From Lentisphaerota bacterium (GTDB lineage: Bacteria > Verrucomicrobiota > Kiritimatiellia > JAAZAB01), in contig JACPGN010000167.1 of assembly GCA_016182435.1 (NCBI GenBank), forward strand, positions 1 to 11,803: DNA of 11,803 nucleotides, given 5' to 3'. Shown here one piece after another: positions 1-7,764 of the stretch. The notes below the pieces were generated by a model, which saw only the letters and a list, made by a program, of their open reading frames with translations, ran no database searches and was not told the DNA's origin. The position numbers and the translations under genes are program-made. Numbering within the stretch: position 1 is the first letter of the stretch; each line of letters starts with the position of its first letter.

Positions 1-1
1 A

Positions 2-871
2 TTCCAGGCGACGCTCTCCGGCAATATTCCCATGGGAGGGGGCCTTTCCAGCTCCGCGGCGTTGGAAGTCGCCGCCGCTCTGGGACTTTGCGCCCTGTAT
101 GGCCTTCGCCTGCCGAAGATCGAAGTGGCCAAGCTCTGCCAGGCGGCGGAAAATGAGTTCACCGGCGCGCGCTGCGGGCTGCTGGATCAGATTTCCAGTC
201 TGTATGGCGCGCCGGAGGCCCTGGTCTTCAGCGATTTCAGGCGTCTCGCGGTTGAGACCGTTGGGCTTGGCGCGAATGTCGGCTTCCTCATTGCCAATAC
301 CGGCGTCAAACATAATCTGGCGGAGTCGGAATACAATGCGCGCCGGGAAGAGTGTGAACGCTCCGCGGCTTTCTTTGCGGCGGTTTTGGATCATCCGGTA
401 AAAGCGCTGCGGGACGTGTCCGTGGAGGAATGGCGCCGCTATGCGTCCCGAATGGATCCCGTGACCGCGCGCCGCGCGGCGCACGTAATTGAGGAAAACC
501 AGCGCGTGCTGGATGGCCGGAAGCTGCTGGCCGCCGGCGAGGCGCGGGCCTTTGGCGAGTTGATGTTTCAATCGCACCACAGCTCGCGGACGAATTTTGA
601 AAATTCCTGCCGGGAGCTGGATGCGCTGGTGGACACCGCGCGGAAAATACCGACGGTCCTGGGCGCGCGGCTCTCCGGCGGGGGCTTTGGCGGGAGCGTG
701 GTGCTGCTGCTCCACCCGCGCGATGCGGAGGCCATCGGCCAGACCCTGACCTCCGCTTACGCGCGGGCGTTTGGCCAACCGTGCGCCCTGCGCCTAGTCC
801 GGCCTTCCGCCGGCGCGCAACTGATAGAATCGGAGCAAATTAAAAAGCTGGGTTTCCGTGGGAACAAATGA
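2..871 (+). CDS. galK: Galactokinase, 3' part (5' end outside window)
   Basis: This is the C-terminal part of a galactokinase, a GHMP-family kinase that phosphorylates galactose to galactose-1-phosphate with ATP in the Leloir pathway, in the cytoplasm. The reading frame is open from base 2; the first in-frame ATG (32) lies inside the ATP-binding motif, so it is not the start. Counting from the first visible residue, the phosphate-binding loop PMGGGLSSSAA is at about 10-20, the catalytic-base region CGLLDQ at about 58-63 (Asp 62), YNARREEC at about 111-118, and the third GHMP motif GARLSGGGFGG at about 221-231. The N-terminal galactokinase signature is off the window. The stop lies 4 bases before the ATG of the downstream fucosidase gene, which suggests one operon. 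Motif agreement is strong; a related sugar kinase of the same family is the only real alternative. Confidence 0.93.
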   Translation, partial: FQATLSGNIPMGGGLSSSAALEVAAALGLCALYGLRLPKIEVAKLCQAAENEFTGARCGLLDQISSLYGAPEALVFSDFRRLAVETVGLGANVGFLIANTGVKHNLAESEYNARREECERSAAFFAAVLDHPVKALRDVSVEEWRRYASRMDPVTARRAAHVIEENQRVLDGRKLLAAGEARAFGELMFQSHHSSRTNFENSCRELDALVDTARKIPTVLGARLSGGGFGGSVVLLLHPRDAEAIGQTLTSAYARAFGQPCALRLVRPSAGAQLIESEQIKKLGFRGNK

Positions 872-875
872 AATT

Positions 876-2348
876 ATGACAAAAGGTTCAAAAAAACGTA
901 TTGCATTGAATGACACCGTATGCGTCGCCGCCGGAGAATTCAGAGCCTACGTTCCAAGCCGGCAGTACACCCCGCCAACCGATCCAATAGTTCTCAGGAA
1001 TTTGCGCCGGTGGCAGGGCCTCAAATTCGGCGTGTTGCTCAACTGGCAGGCTTGTGCGCAATGGGGAGTTGATTCCTGGCAACTCTGCCCGGAAAGGTGG
1101 GATTGGAACGCGCGCAAGGACTACATCCACGATACGCCGGAAGGCGCCGAGCAGGACAACCTGAAATACAAGGCCGCCTACGAGGCGCTGGCCAAGACCT
1201 TCCAGCCCGCCAAGTTTGACCCCGGGAAATGGGCGGAGCTGCTTGACAATTCCGGTGTAAAATACGCGCTGATCATGGCCAAGCACCACGACGGCTTCTG
1301 CCTGTGGAACACGGCCCAAACGGACTATAAAACCACCTCAAAAAACTGCCCTTTCCACCGCCTGCCCGGCGCGGACACGGTCAAAGCCCTGAGCAATGCG
1401 CTGCGCAAGCGCGGCATCCGCGTTGGCGTCTATTTTTCGAAGCCGGACTGGAACACGCCGTTTTTCTGGAGCCCGGAGTTCCCGCTGTTCCCGCCGAATT
1501 CCGCCCAGCAGCACGTGGGGCGCAATGCCAATTACGACCCGCGCAAGTATCCGGAACTCTGGAAGAAGTTCAAGGATTTCACCTGGGCTCAAGTCGAAGA
1601 GCTGATGAAGAATTACGGTGAAATCGATATCCTCTGGCTTGACGGCGGATGGGTTCGACCATCCATCAATGCGCAGGATATTGACCTGAACGGCATGGCG
1701 GCCATGGCGCACAAGTATCAGCCGGGGCTGCTGGTTGTGGACCGCGGCGCCAAAGACGCCAATGAAAACTACATCACGCCGGAAGGCGAACGGGCGATGC
1801 CCGGCAGCTACTGTTCGTATCCGTGGGAAGCGTGCATGCCCATCGGCAAACGTTGGAACTATTTCCCCAAGGATAACCTTAAAAGCACGGGCACGCTGGT
1901 GCGCTACCTGTGCCGCGCCGCCGCACGCGGCGGCAACTACCTGTTGGGCATCGGGCCGGACACCCTGGGCGAGTTCGATCCCGGTGTTGTCGCGCGCATG
2001 CAAGACGTAGGCGGATGGCTCAAACTCCACGGGGAAGCAATCTACAACACCGCGCCGCTTGCGCCCTACGAACAAGGCAACTGCCTGTTTACCGCCAAGC
2101 GGGACGGCACGCGCTACGCCATCGTATTGGCAGGCAATGACAAGGAGCCACTGCCCGGGAGCGTGATCATACCTGAAATAATTCCAGGGCAAGGCCGCAA
2201 GATATCGCTGCTCGGATTTGGCGCGGGGCTGTCGCCGGAAGCCCCGGTAAACGGACAAAGAATCGTGCGCCTACCGGCGGCAGCCCGCGCCAAATTACCG
2301 GCGGGGATAGCGTGGGTGATCAAATTTGCGCCCGGCGCGGGGGCATAG
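876..2348 (+). CDS. GH29 alpha-L-fucosidase family protein
   Basis: The product resembles glycoside hydrolase family 29, retaining enzymes that release L-fucose from glycans. Numbered from the ATG at 876, it shows AKHHDGFCLW at 135-144 (the paired histidines that bind fucose in the family), DILWLDGGW at about 251-259 with Asp 256 in the nucleophile position, TPE and PWE motifs at about 301-304 and 316-318, and RGGNYLLGIGP near 351-361. The segment that normally reads IHWG near the N-terminus reads LLNWQ, so one fucose-binding His is Asn here (residue 56). No signal peptide is seen, so it is probably cytoplasmic and acts on imported oligosaccharides, which suits its place behind galactokinase. 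A GTG at 858 in the same frame would overlap galK by 14 bases; I prefer ATG 876 because it gives a 4-base gap, but neither start has a strong Shine-Dalgarno sequence. Confidence 0.87.
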   Translation: MTKGSKKRIALNDTVCVAAGEFRAYVPSRQYTPPTDPIVLRNLRRWQGLKFGVLLNWQACAQWGVDSWQLCPERWDWNARKDYIHDTPEGAEQDNLKYKAAYEALAKTFQPAKFDPGKWAELLDNSGVKYALIMAKHHDGFCLWNTAQTDYKTTSKNCPFHRLPGADTVKALSNALRKRGIRVGVYFSKPDWNTPFFWSPEFPLFPPNSAQQHVGRNANYDPRKYPELWKKFKDFTWAQVEELMKNYGEIDILWLDGGWVRPSINAQDIDLNGMAAMAHKYQPGLLVVDRGAKDANENYITPEGERAMPGSYCSYPWEACMPIGKRWNYFPKDNLKSTGTLVRYLCRAAARGGNYLLGIGPDTLGEFDPGVVARMQDVGGWLKLHGEAIYNTAPLAPYEQGNCLFTAKRDGTRYAIVLAGNDKEPLPGSVIIPEIIPGQGRKISLLGFGAGLSPEAPVNGQRIVRLPAAARAKLPAGIAWVIKFAPGAGA

Positions 2349-2398
2349 CAGCGCCCTTATGCTGGTTTTAAGATCGAAATCAGGGAAGGAATGGTTCC

Positions 2399-3187
2399 TC
2401 ACAGGAGCGGAATAATCTCGCGTTCCACAACAGCAAAACCATCGGCAAAATCGTAATGCGTGCCGCTGGGCAAGAGATCATTTATATCCGACGTGAACGC
2501 CGGGTGATGACGCTTTTCTTCAAGATTGGCCGCAAACTCTGCCCGGCTCACCGGATGCCATGAGTGTTCCATATAGCGGCGAAAGACGGCAACAATCTTG
2601 TCTGGATCAGCGTTGCCTTCAGTCAGGCCGAGCCAGAGATCAAACAAATCACGGCCTTTGCGACGCTGATAAAGCCCGCGCAGTTTGGTCGCTAATAGCT
2701 CTTCAAGGCAGAACACAGGAACGTCGCATTCGTTCTTGAACCACGGTGAGTCCACGGAAAATGACTGCCTCCGAATGTCGAGCGCCGCAAAATGTTCACG
2801 CGAGTTAATTTCCACTTTGAGTTTCATCTGCGAAACCGGAGGAACTTCCGAGGTCATACGATATATCAACGTGACAACGCCAGAGCCCTGCTTCCGCTGC
2901 GGTTTGCCAAGATATGGTTCCAGGTTTTCCCTCAAGGCATCGAAGATCGGACCTATGGGCCCCGCCATAATCTGCACCAAGTCTATATCTTCAGAATATC
3001 TTCGCGGGGGATGAAAAAAAAGTTTATGCAGGGCAGTCCCGCCTCGAAAGACAAGATGCGTGGAAAGAACCGGATGACGAAAGATTTCAACAACCGTACG
3101 ACTGATAATCAGGTCTTGTTCGACCATGGCATCGGACCGCCACGGAGCCTTTTGACGCCAACCGTCAATATAGAGACGCGGTATCAT
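2399..3187 (-). CDS. AbiEii-type nucleotidyltransferase toxin (pair 1)
   Basis: This 262-residue protein belongs to the AbiEii/AbiGii family, the toxin half of type IV toxin-antitoxin and abortive-infection modules. Family members have a DNA-polymerase-beta-like nucleotidyltransferase fold, and studied relatives (the MenT toxins) modify tRNA acceptor ends. The expected motifs are all present: GGTAL at 49-53, SEDIDL at 65-70 with metal-binding Asp 67 and Asp 69, a third acidic residue in KVEIN (Glu 126), and LATK then KGRDLFD at about 165-183 (Lys 168, Asp 180, Asp 183). The N-terminus (YIDGWRQKAPW, then VEQDLIISR) is typical of one AbiEii subgroup, which supports the start. Its ATG overlaps the stop of the antitoxin gene as ATGA, so the two are probably translationally coupled. 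The active site looks intact. The substrate cannot be told from sequence. Confidence 0.9.
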   Translation of the reverse strand: MIPRLYIDGWRQKAPWRSDAMVEQDLIISRTVVEIFRHPVLSTHLVFRGGTALHKLFFHPPRRYSEDIDLVQIMAGPIGPIFDALRENLEPYLGKPQRKQGSGVVTLIYRMTSEVPPVSQMKLKVEINSREHFAALDIRRQSFSVDSPWFKNECDVPVFCLEELLATKLRGLYQRRKGRDLFDLWLGLTEGNADPDKIVAVFRRYMEHSWHPVSRAEFAANLEEKRHHPAFTSDINDLLPSGTHYDFADGFAVVEREIIPLL

Positions 3188-3996
3188 GACAGGTCCCCTT
3201 CAACCTCGGTATTGATCAATAACATCCATCGTTGGTCGCGTTTGCATCCGCGGACAGAAAGAGCCGGTTCCAACTTCGCGAGGAACGGCTTCCTCCCTTT
3301 GACCCATTTGGCCAGCTTGTCGGCCTTTCCGGAAAACTCCGTCTTCTCCAACAGCCAGCCGAGTCTCTGAGCATAAGCAACATTGCCGTCCGCCTCGGCG
3401 GCCGCTACCAATTTTCCTTGGTCAATGACTTCGGCGAGTTCCTGCAAGACCGTCAGCACATGATTCAATCCGCCTATTTGTCGGCTGTAGCGAAGAAGAT
3501 CGAATGCCGTAGCCTCAGGCGTCGAAACAGGAATATACCCCGTCACCCCTTTGATCTGCTGGAGAGGCGTGCCTGCGACATCACGCTTGGCAAAGAACCT
3601 GATGCCCACGCCTCTGCATACGATGCTTCGCAACGGGCGGTCTGTCACAACCTGGAAGTTCTGGGGCCGCTGATGCGCGGCCCCATGATATTCGGCCGCA
3701 TTGAGTCCCCCAACATAGAAAGACCTGCCAAGATGTTTCATCAAGTCCACGATAAACCAGTCTGCCGGCAGAACTCCGGCGGCTGCGTGTTCCAGTGGTA
3801 CAACGACATAGAAATCCCCGTGAATACGCGCAAGTTTCTTCCGGGAAGACATTCGTCCGGCGACACGATTGAATGCCTTGTGGCTCAAGTTAAGAGCACT
3901 CATAGCCTCTCGACGCGTGAACGTGTACCGCCCCTGCGACGGCAAGGATTCCGCCCACGCATCGAACGAACGATGCTTGCTGATCTGTCGTTTCAT
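3184..3996 (-). CDS. AbiEi-type antitoxin and autorepressor (pair 1)
   Basis: This 270-residue protein is the probable antitoxin of the downstream AbiEii-type toxin. AbiEi proteins have an N-terminal winged helix that binds inverted repeats in their own promoter and a C-terminal antitoxin domain. Here residues about 22-70 (from GRYTFTRREAM through HGDFYVVVP) fit the winged helix, and about 75-180 (ADWFIVDLMKHLG, FYVGGLNAAEYHG, STPEATAFDLLRY) fit the antitoxin domain; a longer C-terminal extension follows to residue 270. The ATG at 3996 is preceded by AAAGGA at 4005-4010 with 8 bases of spacing, a good ribosome site. The gene starts just downstream of a promoter overlapped by a 12-bp inverted repeat, as expected for self-repression. 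It shares little visible similarity with the other AbiEi-like protein in the window, so the two pairs do not look like a recent duplication. Confidence 0.85.
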   Translation of the reverse strand: MKRQISKHRSFDAWAESLPSQGRYTFTRREAMSALNLSHKAFNRVAGRMSSRKKLARIHGDFYVVVPLEHAAAGVLPADWFIVDLMKHLGRSFYVGGLNAAEYHGAAHQRPQNFQVVTDRPLRSIVCRGVGIRFFAKRDVAGTPLQQIKGVTGYIPVSTPEATAFDLLRYSRQIGGLNHVLTVLQELAEVIDQGKLVAAAEADGNVAYAQRLGWLLEKTEFSGKADKLAKWVKGRKPFLAKLEPALSVRGCKRDQRWMLLINTEVEGDLS

Positions 3997-4013
3997 TGCA
4001 AATATCCTTTAAG

Positions 4014-4062
4014 TTATTGTTTGCATATAGATACACTATTCGGGGTTATTTGCAAACAATAA
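4014..4062. promoter_or_regulatory. Probable AbiEi operator (12-bp inverted repeat)
   Basis: TTATTGTTTGCA (4014-4025) and TGCAAACAATAA (4051-4062) are perfect reverse complements separated by 25 bases. One arm covers the -35 box and the other lies over the predicted start region, so a bound repressor would block the promoter. Extra partial copies support a multi-site operator: GCAAACA recurs at 4087-4093, and ACACTATT occurs at 4033-4040 and again at 4065-4072, 32 bp apart, about three helical turns. AbiEi-family antitoxins are known to self-repress by binding inverted repeats upstream of their gene; that this protein binds these sites is inferred. Confidence 0.6.
4028..4055 (-). promoter_or_regulatory. 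Promoter of AbiE pair 1
   Basis: On the minus strand, a sigma70-like -35 TTGCAA (4050-4055) and -10 TATCTA (4028-4033) are separated by 16 bases. The predicted start site is near 4020, about 25 bases upstream of the AbiEi start codon. It would let pair 1 be transcribed independently of the upstream AEP-helicase-nuclease operon, although read-through from that operon is also possible because no clear terminator lies between them. Confidence 0.5.
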
Positions 4063-4101
4063 AAACACTATTTAAGGTAAACTGTAGCAAACATTTTCCG
4101 C

Positions 4102-6984
4102 TCATGTTACCGGCTGGTTCTCTCTGCCTGACGCCAGTGTTCGCAGAATGGCGTCAAGGACTGCACCAAGGCGCCGGCCAACATCCTCAGCCAGAAATCG
4201 CAGGACAAAGTAGCCGTTCTCCTGCAGCAAAACGTCCTTGCGCCGGTCGCGGCGGTAGGCTTCGGGATTGGAGAGATGCTGGGGTCCGTCAAGCTCTATC
4301 GCAATACGCTTCTCCTTAAAAAGCAAATCCACCTCCATTCGCCCTTGCCCGTCGAAAGGGATCGGCAAGTCGGCATTGAGGCGGAACTTGCCCTGCGTAG
4401 CGGGCAGTGTTTCGAGTCGCCGATACAGGAACGCCTCCGTGGCGCTCCGCGCCCGGTCCGCGCCTTGGGCGTCACGCCGAAGCGTACAAGTCGCATGCAC
4501 AAACAGGTTGCCGAGCGGCGCATCCACGCCGTCGCGAATCAAGCGCTGAACGCTGGCGGAGTAATCTTTTTTCCATTCCGGTTCGATAGGCAGGGGCACT
4601 TCGGCGGGCCATCCCGGCACAGCGCTGGCCGGCAGGAGGATCGAGTATCCAATCGCTTCGTATCCTTGGCAGCGCCGATCGAACATCCGCGCCAACATTG
4701 GAATGTTAAGATCGGCATAATCGTACACGCGCACCTCCCGCTTGCGATCATGCAGGCGGTGCAGTCGGCCCGCATATTGAGCGATTGTTCCGCGCCAGGA
4801 CACGGGCAAGGTCAGGAACAAGGTGTCCAGCCGGGCGTCGTCGAATCCTTCGCCAAGGTAACGCCCGGTGGCCAGCAGGACGCGTCCTTCATTCTCCCGG
4901 ACTCTGGCCAGTTGAGTGAGCGTCGCTCTTAATTTTTTCCTGCCCATCTTACCCTGGAGAACTATAAGATGTGGAACCGCTGGCGCCAACTGTTCGGCCA
5001 GTTTTTGGAGATGGTCGGTTCGTTCAGTCAGTACAACCGGCGAACGTCCTTCCCGAACGGCGTTCAGAACGTCCTCGCAGATCAGCCGGTTGCGGTTTTC
5101 GTCGGCAATCAACGCGTCATAAAGAGCATGAAACTGCGCTCGCGCATCCGGCTCGACGGTTTCCCGTAGCCGAAACGAGGTGGGACGAACCAGCACGGAG
5201 TGCGTAAAAGGCCGGGCGGCTGCCTGACGTTTGGCGTCCACGCGGTAGCGCACCGGCCCACATTGCATAAAAATAATCGGATGATGGCCGTCCTTGCGGG
5301 TTACAGTGGCAGACAATCCCGTAACGTATTTCGATTTTACCCGCCGGGCCATTTGTTCGAAACTGGGCGCGGATATATGATGGCATTCGTCCACGACCAG
5401 ATGGCCATACACGCCGACGCGATCATCCACTACGCCCTTGCGAACCAGGCTTTGCATCAGGGCCACATCCAGCGATCCGGTGGGCTTGTTTTCCCCGCCG
5501 CCGATGCGACCGATGGCGTCAGGCGAAAGACCAAGGAAAGACGCCAGGCGTTCAATCCACTGTTCCATTAACTGTCGCCGGTTGATGACGATCAAGGTAT
5601 TGACGCCGCGCTGCGCGATAAGCCACGCGGCGATAACGGTCTTACCGAAAGCCGTAGTGGCGGCCAAAACCCCTGTATCGTGCGCCACCAGAGCTTCAGC
5701 CGCCGGCTTCTGTTCCGGACGTAATGTGCCGCGAAACGATACATCCAAAGGAGTGCCGGCACAACGCTCATCATGAACTACGGCTTCAATTCCCAGTTCG
5801 GCCAGGCTCTTAACCACGTCGTCGAGACAACCCCGCGGCAAGCCGATGTGTTGCGGATAGTCCTCGGCGCAAGCAATGACCCGCGGCTTGTCCCAGGTTG
5901 GCAGGCGCATGGCTTGCGCCTTGTAAAATTCCGGATTCTGAAACGCCGCCAGTCGCAGCAGACGATTGCGGAATGCGGGCGAGAGATCGTCTTTCGCGAT
6001 GTAAATCTCATTGCCTAATGTCAGTTCCAGGCGCTTTGGCAAAGGACCGGTTATGGGCGGGGGCCTCCTGCGGCGCGACGGCGGTATTATCCAGGGCGCA
6101 TCATCGTCCTCCGCGTTCAGGGCGAAATAGATCCCCACGACCCGGTCCCGGCTTTCGGCGGCGCGCACGATTCGCTCGATATCAGGCCGGCTGATTTTCC
6201 GCACGCTTGCCAGAAAGGCCCATTGATCCGGATAGGGGACAACATTCTCGTCCAGGAAAACGCTGTCACCGCAATCGCGCGGCCGTTTTTGCAGGGGTAA
6301 GGCGATTAAGTTCCCGAAGCCGCCTTTGGGTAACGTATCCTGGTTTGGGAAGAAACGGTCATACGAATCCAAACCGATATCCGGGCGGCGCTCCATCATT
6401 TCGGTGAGAATATGCGCGCCGAGGCTTCTCGCCAATCCTGCGGAGATGGCTTCCTGGAAGAACAGCCAGAGGTGGCCGCCATGGCCGGAACGGGATCGTT
6501 CCACTGCGGCCGGCAGATCCAGTTGGCGGCAGGTTTCTAAAACAGCGCTCACATCCTCAGGCCAGTGTTGTTTATCGAAATCTACGGCCAGGAAAAAGCA
6601 GGTTTCGTCCAACAGCATCGGATAAACGCCCATGACGAATTCGCGGCCGGTTGCATCCTGACCGGAAAGATGGCAGCGGACGACTTCATCGGTCACAGGC
6701 AGAAACCCGCGGTTTGGGCATTCGGCGCATTGGACTTTGCGCTTGCCTGCCTGCCGTAGCGCATTGCGCGAAGGCAGGTTGCACAGGTCTCTGACCCATT
6801 CGTTGACGCAGGCCGGACTAAAACCGGAGCGGCCGGTCTTGCGGCTCTCGAAACGGCGGGGATAAACATCCTCCCGGCCGCGAAAGAGAGCGCGGAATAA
6901 GGCGATCTTATCCGTGGGCGCAGAGTGTTGATCAACTATGGGCTGGTGGTCCATAATCCGCGATGAATGGCCGGTCACGGTCAC
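4102..6984 (-). CDS. TOTE-type AEP primase / SF2 helicase / DUF559-like nuclease fusion
   Basis: This 960-residue protein resembles the AEP-containing proteins assigned to TOTE conflict systems. In order: a Cys-rich, probably zinc-binding start (Cys 59, 68, 86, 89); an archaeo-eukaryotic primase-like domain, about 95-285, with the metal-binding VDFD (134-137), SGHGGHLW (166-173) and GNLIALPLQ (224-232); a linker with an Arg/Pro-rich stretch at 302-310; an XPB/Rad25-like SF2 helicase, about 415-785, with Walker A TTAFGKT (443-449), DECHH (532-536), SAT (558-560), a motif V region GRYLGEGFDD (707-716) and QYAGRLHR (736-743); and a C-terminal PD-(D/E)XK nuclease of the DUF559/Vsr-like kind, about 848-940, with Asp 886, IELDG (896-900) and QH (902-903). 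All core residues look intact. The GTG start at 6984 overlaps the upstream toxin stop as GTGA; ATG 6954 is the alternative. It probably uses ATP to act on foreign nucleic acid; primase activity and target are unproven. Confidence 0.88.
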   Translation of the reverse strand: MTVTGHSSRIMDHQPIVDQHSAPTDKIALFRALFRGREDVYPRRFESRKTGRSGFSPACVNEWVRDLCNLPSRNALRQAGKRKVQCAECPNRGFLPVTDEVVRCHLSGQDATGREFVMGVYPMLLDETCFFLAVDFDKQHWPEDVSAVLETCRQLDLPAAVERSRSGHGGHLWLFFQEAISAGLARSLGAHILTEMMERRPDIGLDSYDRFFPNQDTLPKGGFGNLIALPLQKRPRDCGDSVFLDENVVPYPDQWAFLASVRKISRPDIERIVRAAESRDRVVGIYFALNAEDDDAPWIIPPSRRRRPPPITGPLPKRLELTLGNEIYIAKDDLSPAFRNRLLRLAAFQNPEFYKAQAMRLPTWDKPRVIACAEDYPQHIGLPRGCLDDVVKSLAELGIEAVVHDERCAGTPLDVSFRGTLRPEQKPAAEALVAHDTGVLAATTAFGKTVIAAWLIAQRGVNTLIVINRRQLMEQWIERLASFLGLSPDAIGRIGGGENKPTGSLDVALMQSLVRKGVVDDRVGVYGHLVVDECHHISAPSFEQMARRVKSKYVTGLSATVTRKDGHHPIIFMQCGPVRYRVDAKRQAAARPFTHSVLVRPTSFRLRETVEPDARAQFHALYDALIADENRNRLICEDVLNAVREGRSPVVLTERTDHLQKLAEQLAPAVPHLIVLQGKMGRKKLRATLTQLARVRENEGRVLLATGRYLGEGFDDARLDTLFLTLPVSWRGTIAQYAGRLHRLHDRKREVRVYDYADLNIPMLARMFDRRCQGYEAIGYSILLPASAVPGWPAEVPLPIEPEWKKDYSASVQRLIRDGVDAPLGNLFVHATCTLRRDAQGADRARSATEAFLYRRLETLPATQGKFRLNADLPIPFDGQGRMEVDLLFKEKRIAIELDGPQHLSNPEAYRRDRRKDVLLQENGYFVLRFLAEDVGRRLGAVLDAILRTLASGRENQPVT

Positions 6985-7718
6985 GCCAGGTTGCGCTCAA
7001 TTTCCGTGATCAGGATATCCGGAAACCCCTGGATGACTATATGCTGGCTGATTGGCAGAAATAATTTCAACTCACGCTTGAAATCCAGCTTTCCTGATTG
7101 GATAACCGCAAGAATCTTCGCCTTCAGCCGTTTGTCCTGAATAAACGCTTCTTTGAAGGCCAGACGGCTACGCAGGATAAAATAAAGGTCATAAAAATCA
7201 CGCGCCTTGCCGCGCGTGAGACAGGCCCGGATTTTCTCGGCGACAAGAATTTCCTCCTTAAGATGGATAAGCATATACGGCACAACCAGATCGGACTGAA
7301 TAAGCGCCGCTGTTCCAGATCTCTTTTTGCCGTTCCGCAAAGAAACCTCGATCTGAATTCGGCCCTTGTATTCGCCGGTTTTAAGATGAAACACGGCAAG
7401 GTATCCACCGGATGTGCTTTTAGATTCAGCAATTTCAGTCTGAATACCTTCCAGTTCCATCTGGGCAAGCGCGTTCGCCATCAAGGCTTCAATGCCTTTA
7501 ATGCTTATATAGCTTCCCGTAAAATCCAGGTCCTCGGAAAACCTGGGACTTTGCCAGATAATCCGTAAAGCCGTGCCGCCCTTAAAAAGCAGTTTGTCGG
7601 AACTCTTTTCCTGATAAAGCCGCGCAAGAAATAACTGCTGAAAATATTCACGGATGACGTTTTCTCTCGTGGTCTGCCACGCTTGAGCTAATTCCTGAAT
7701 TTGCCTTGTTTCAATCAT
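6981..7718 (-). CDS. AbiEii-type nucleotidyltransferase toxin (pair 2)
   Basis: This is a second AbiEii-family protein, 245 residues from the chosen start. It has GGTAL at 47-51, SEDLDF at 61-66 (Asp 63, Asp 65), IEVS with Glu 124, and EKIRACL then KARDFYD at about 161-177 (Lys 162, Asp 174, Asp 177), so the nucleotidyltransferase active site appears complete. I chose ATG 7718 because MIETRQIQELA is the usual start of this subgroup and a G-rich stretch (GGCGGGGA) lies 4 bases upstream; ATG 7742 would add eight residues and has a weaker ribosome site. The gene follows its likely antitoxin by 46 bases (22 with the longer start), and its stop overlaps the GTG of the AEP-helicase-nuclease gene, tying the effector to this pair. 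Its sequence differs clearly from the pair 1 toxin outside the motifs. Confidence 0.88.
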   Translation of the reverse strand: MIETRQIQELAQAWQTTRENVIREYFQQLFLARLYQEKSSDKLLFKGGTALRIIWQSPRFSEDLDFTGSYISIKGIEALMANALAQMELEGIQTEIAESKSTSGGYLAVFHLKTGEYKGRIQIEVSLRNGKKRSGTAALIQSDLVVPYMLIHLKEEILVAEKIRACLTRGKARDFYDLYFILRSRLAFKEAFIQDKRLKAKILAVIQSGKLDFKRELKLFLPISQHIVIQGFPDILITEIERNLA

Positions 7719-7764
7719 AAAATCCCCGCCTTGTTCTGTCATATTGGCCAGGCTCGTTATTTCT

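Noticed and set aside
1338..2258. Long open frame on the minus strand across the fucosidase gene
   Set aside because: It is antisense to a clear GH29 coding region, has no recognisable motif, and is expected from high GC content in the opposite frame.
2349..2398. Terminator between the fucosidase and the pair 1 toxin
   Set aside because: Only a weak GCATA/TATGC pairing with a 10-base loop and a short T stretch is visible; not enough to call.
3232..4062. Plus-strand open frame across the pair 1 antitoxin and its promoter
   Set aside because: It is a shadow of the AbiEi gene and runs through the promoter and operator; no motif or ribosome site supports it.
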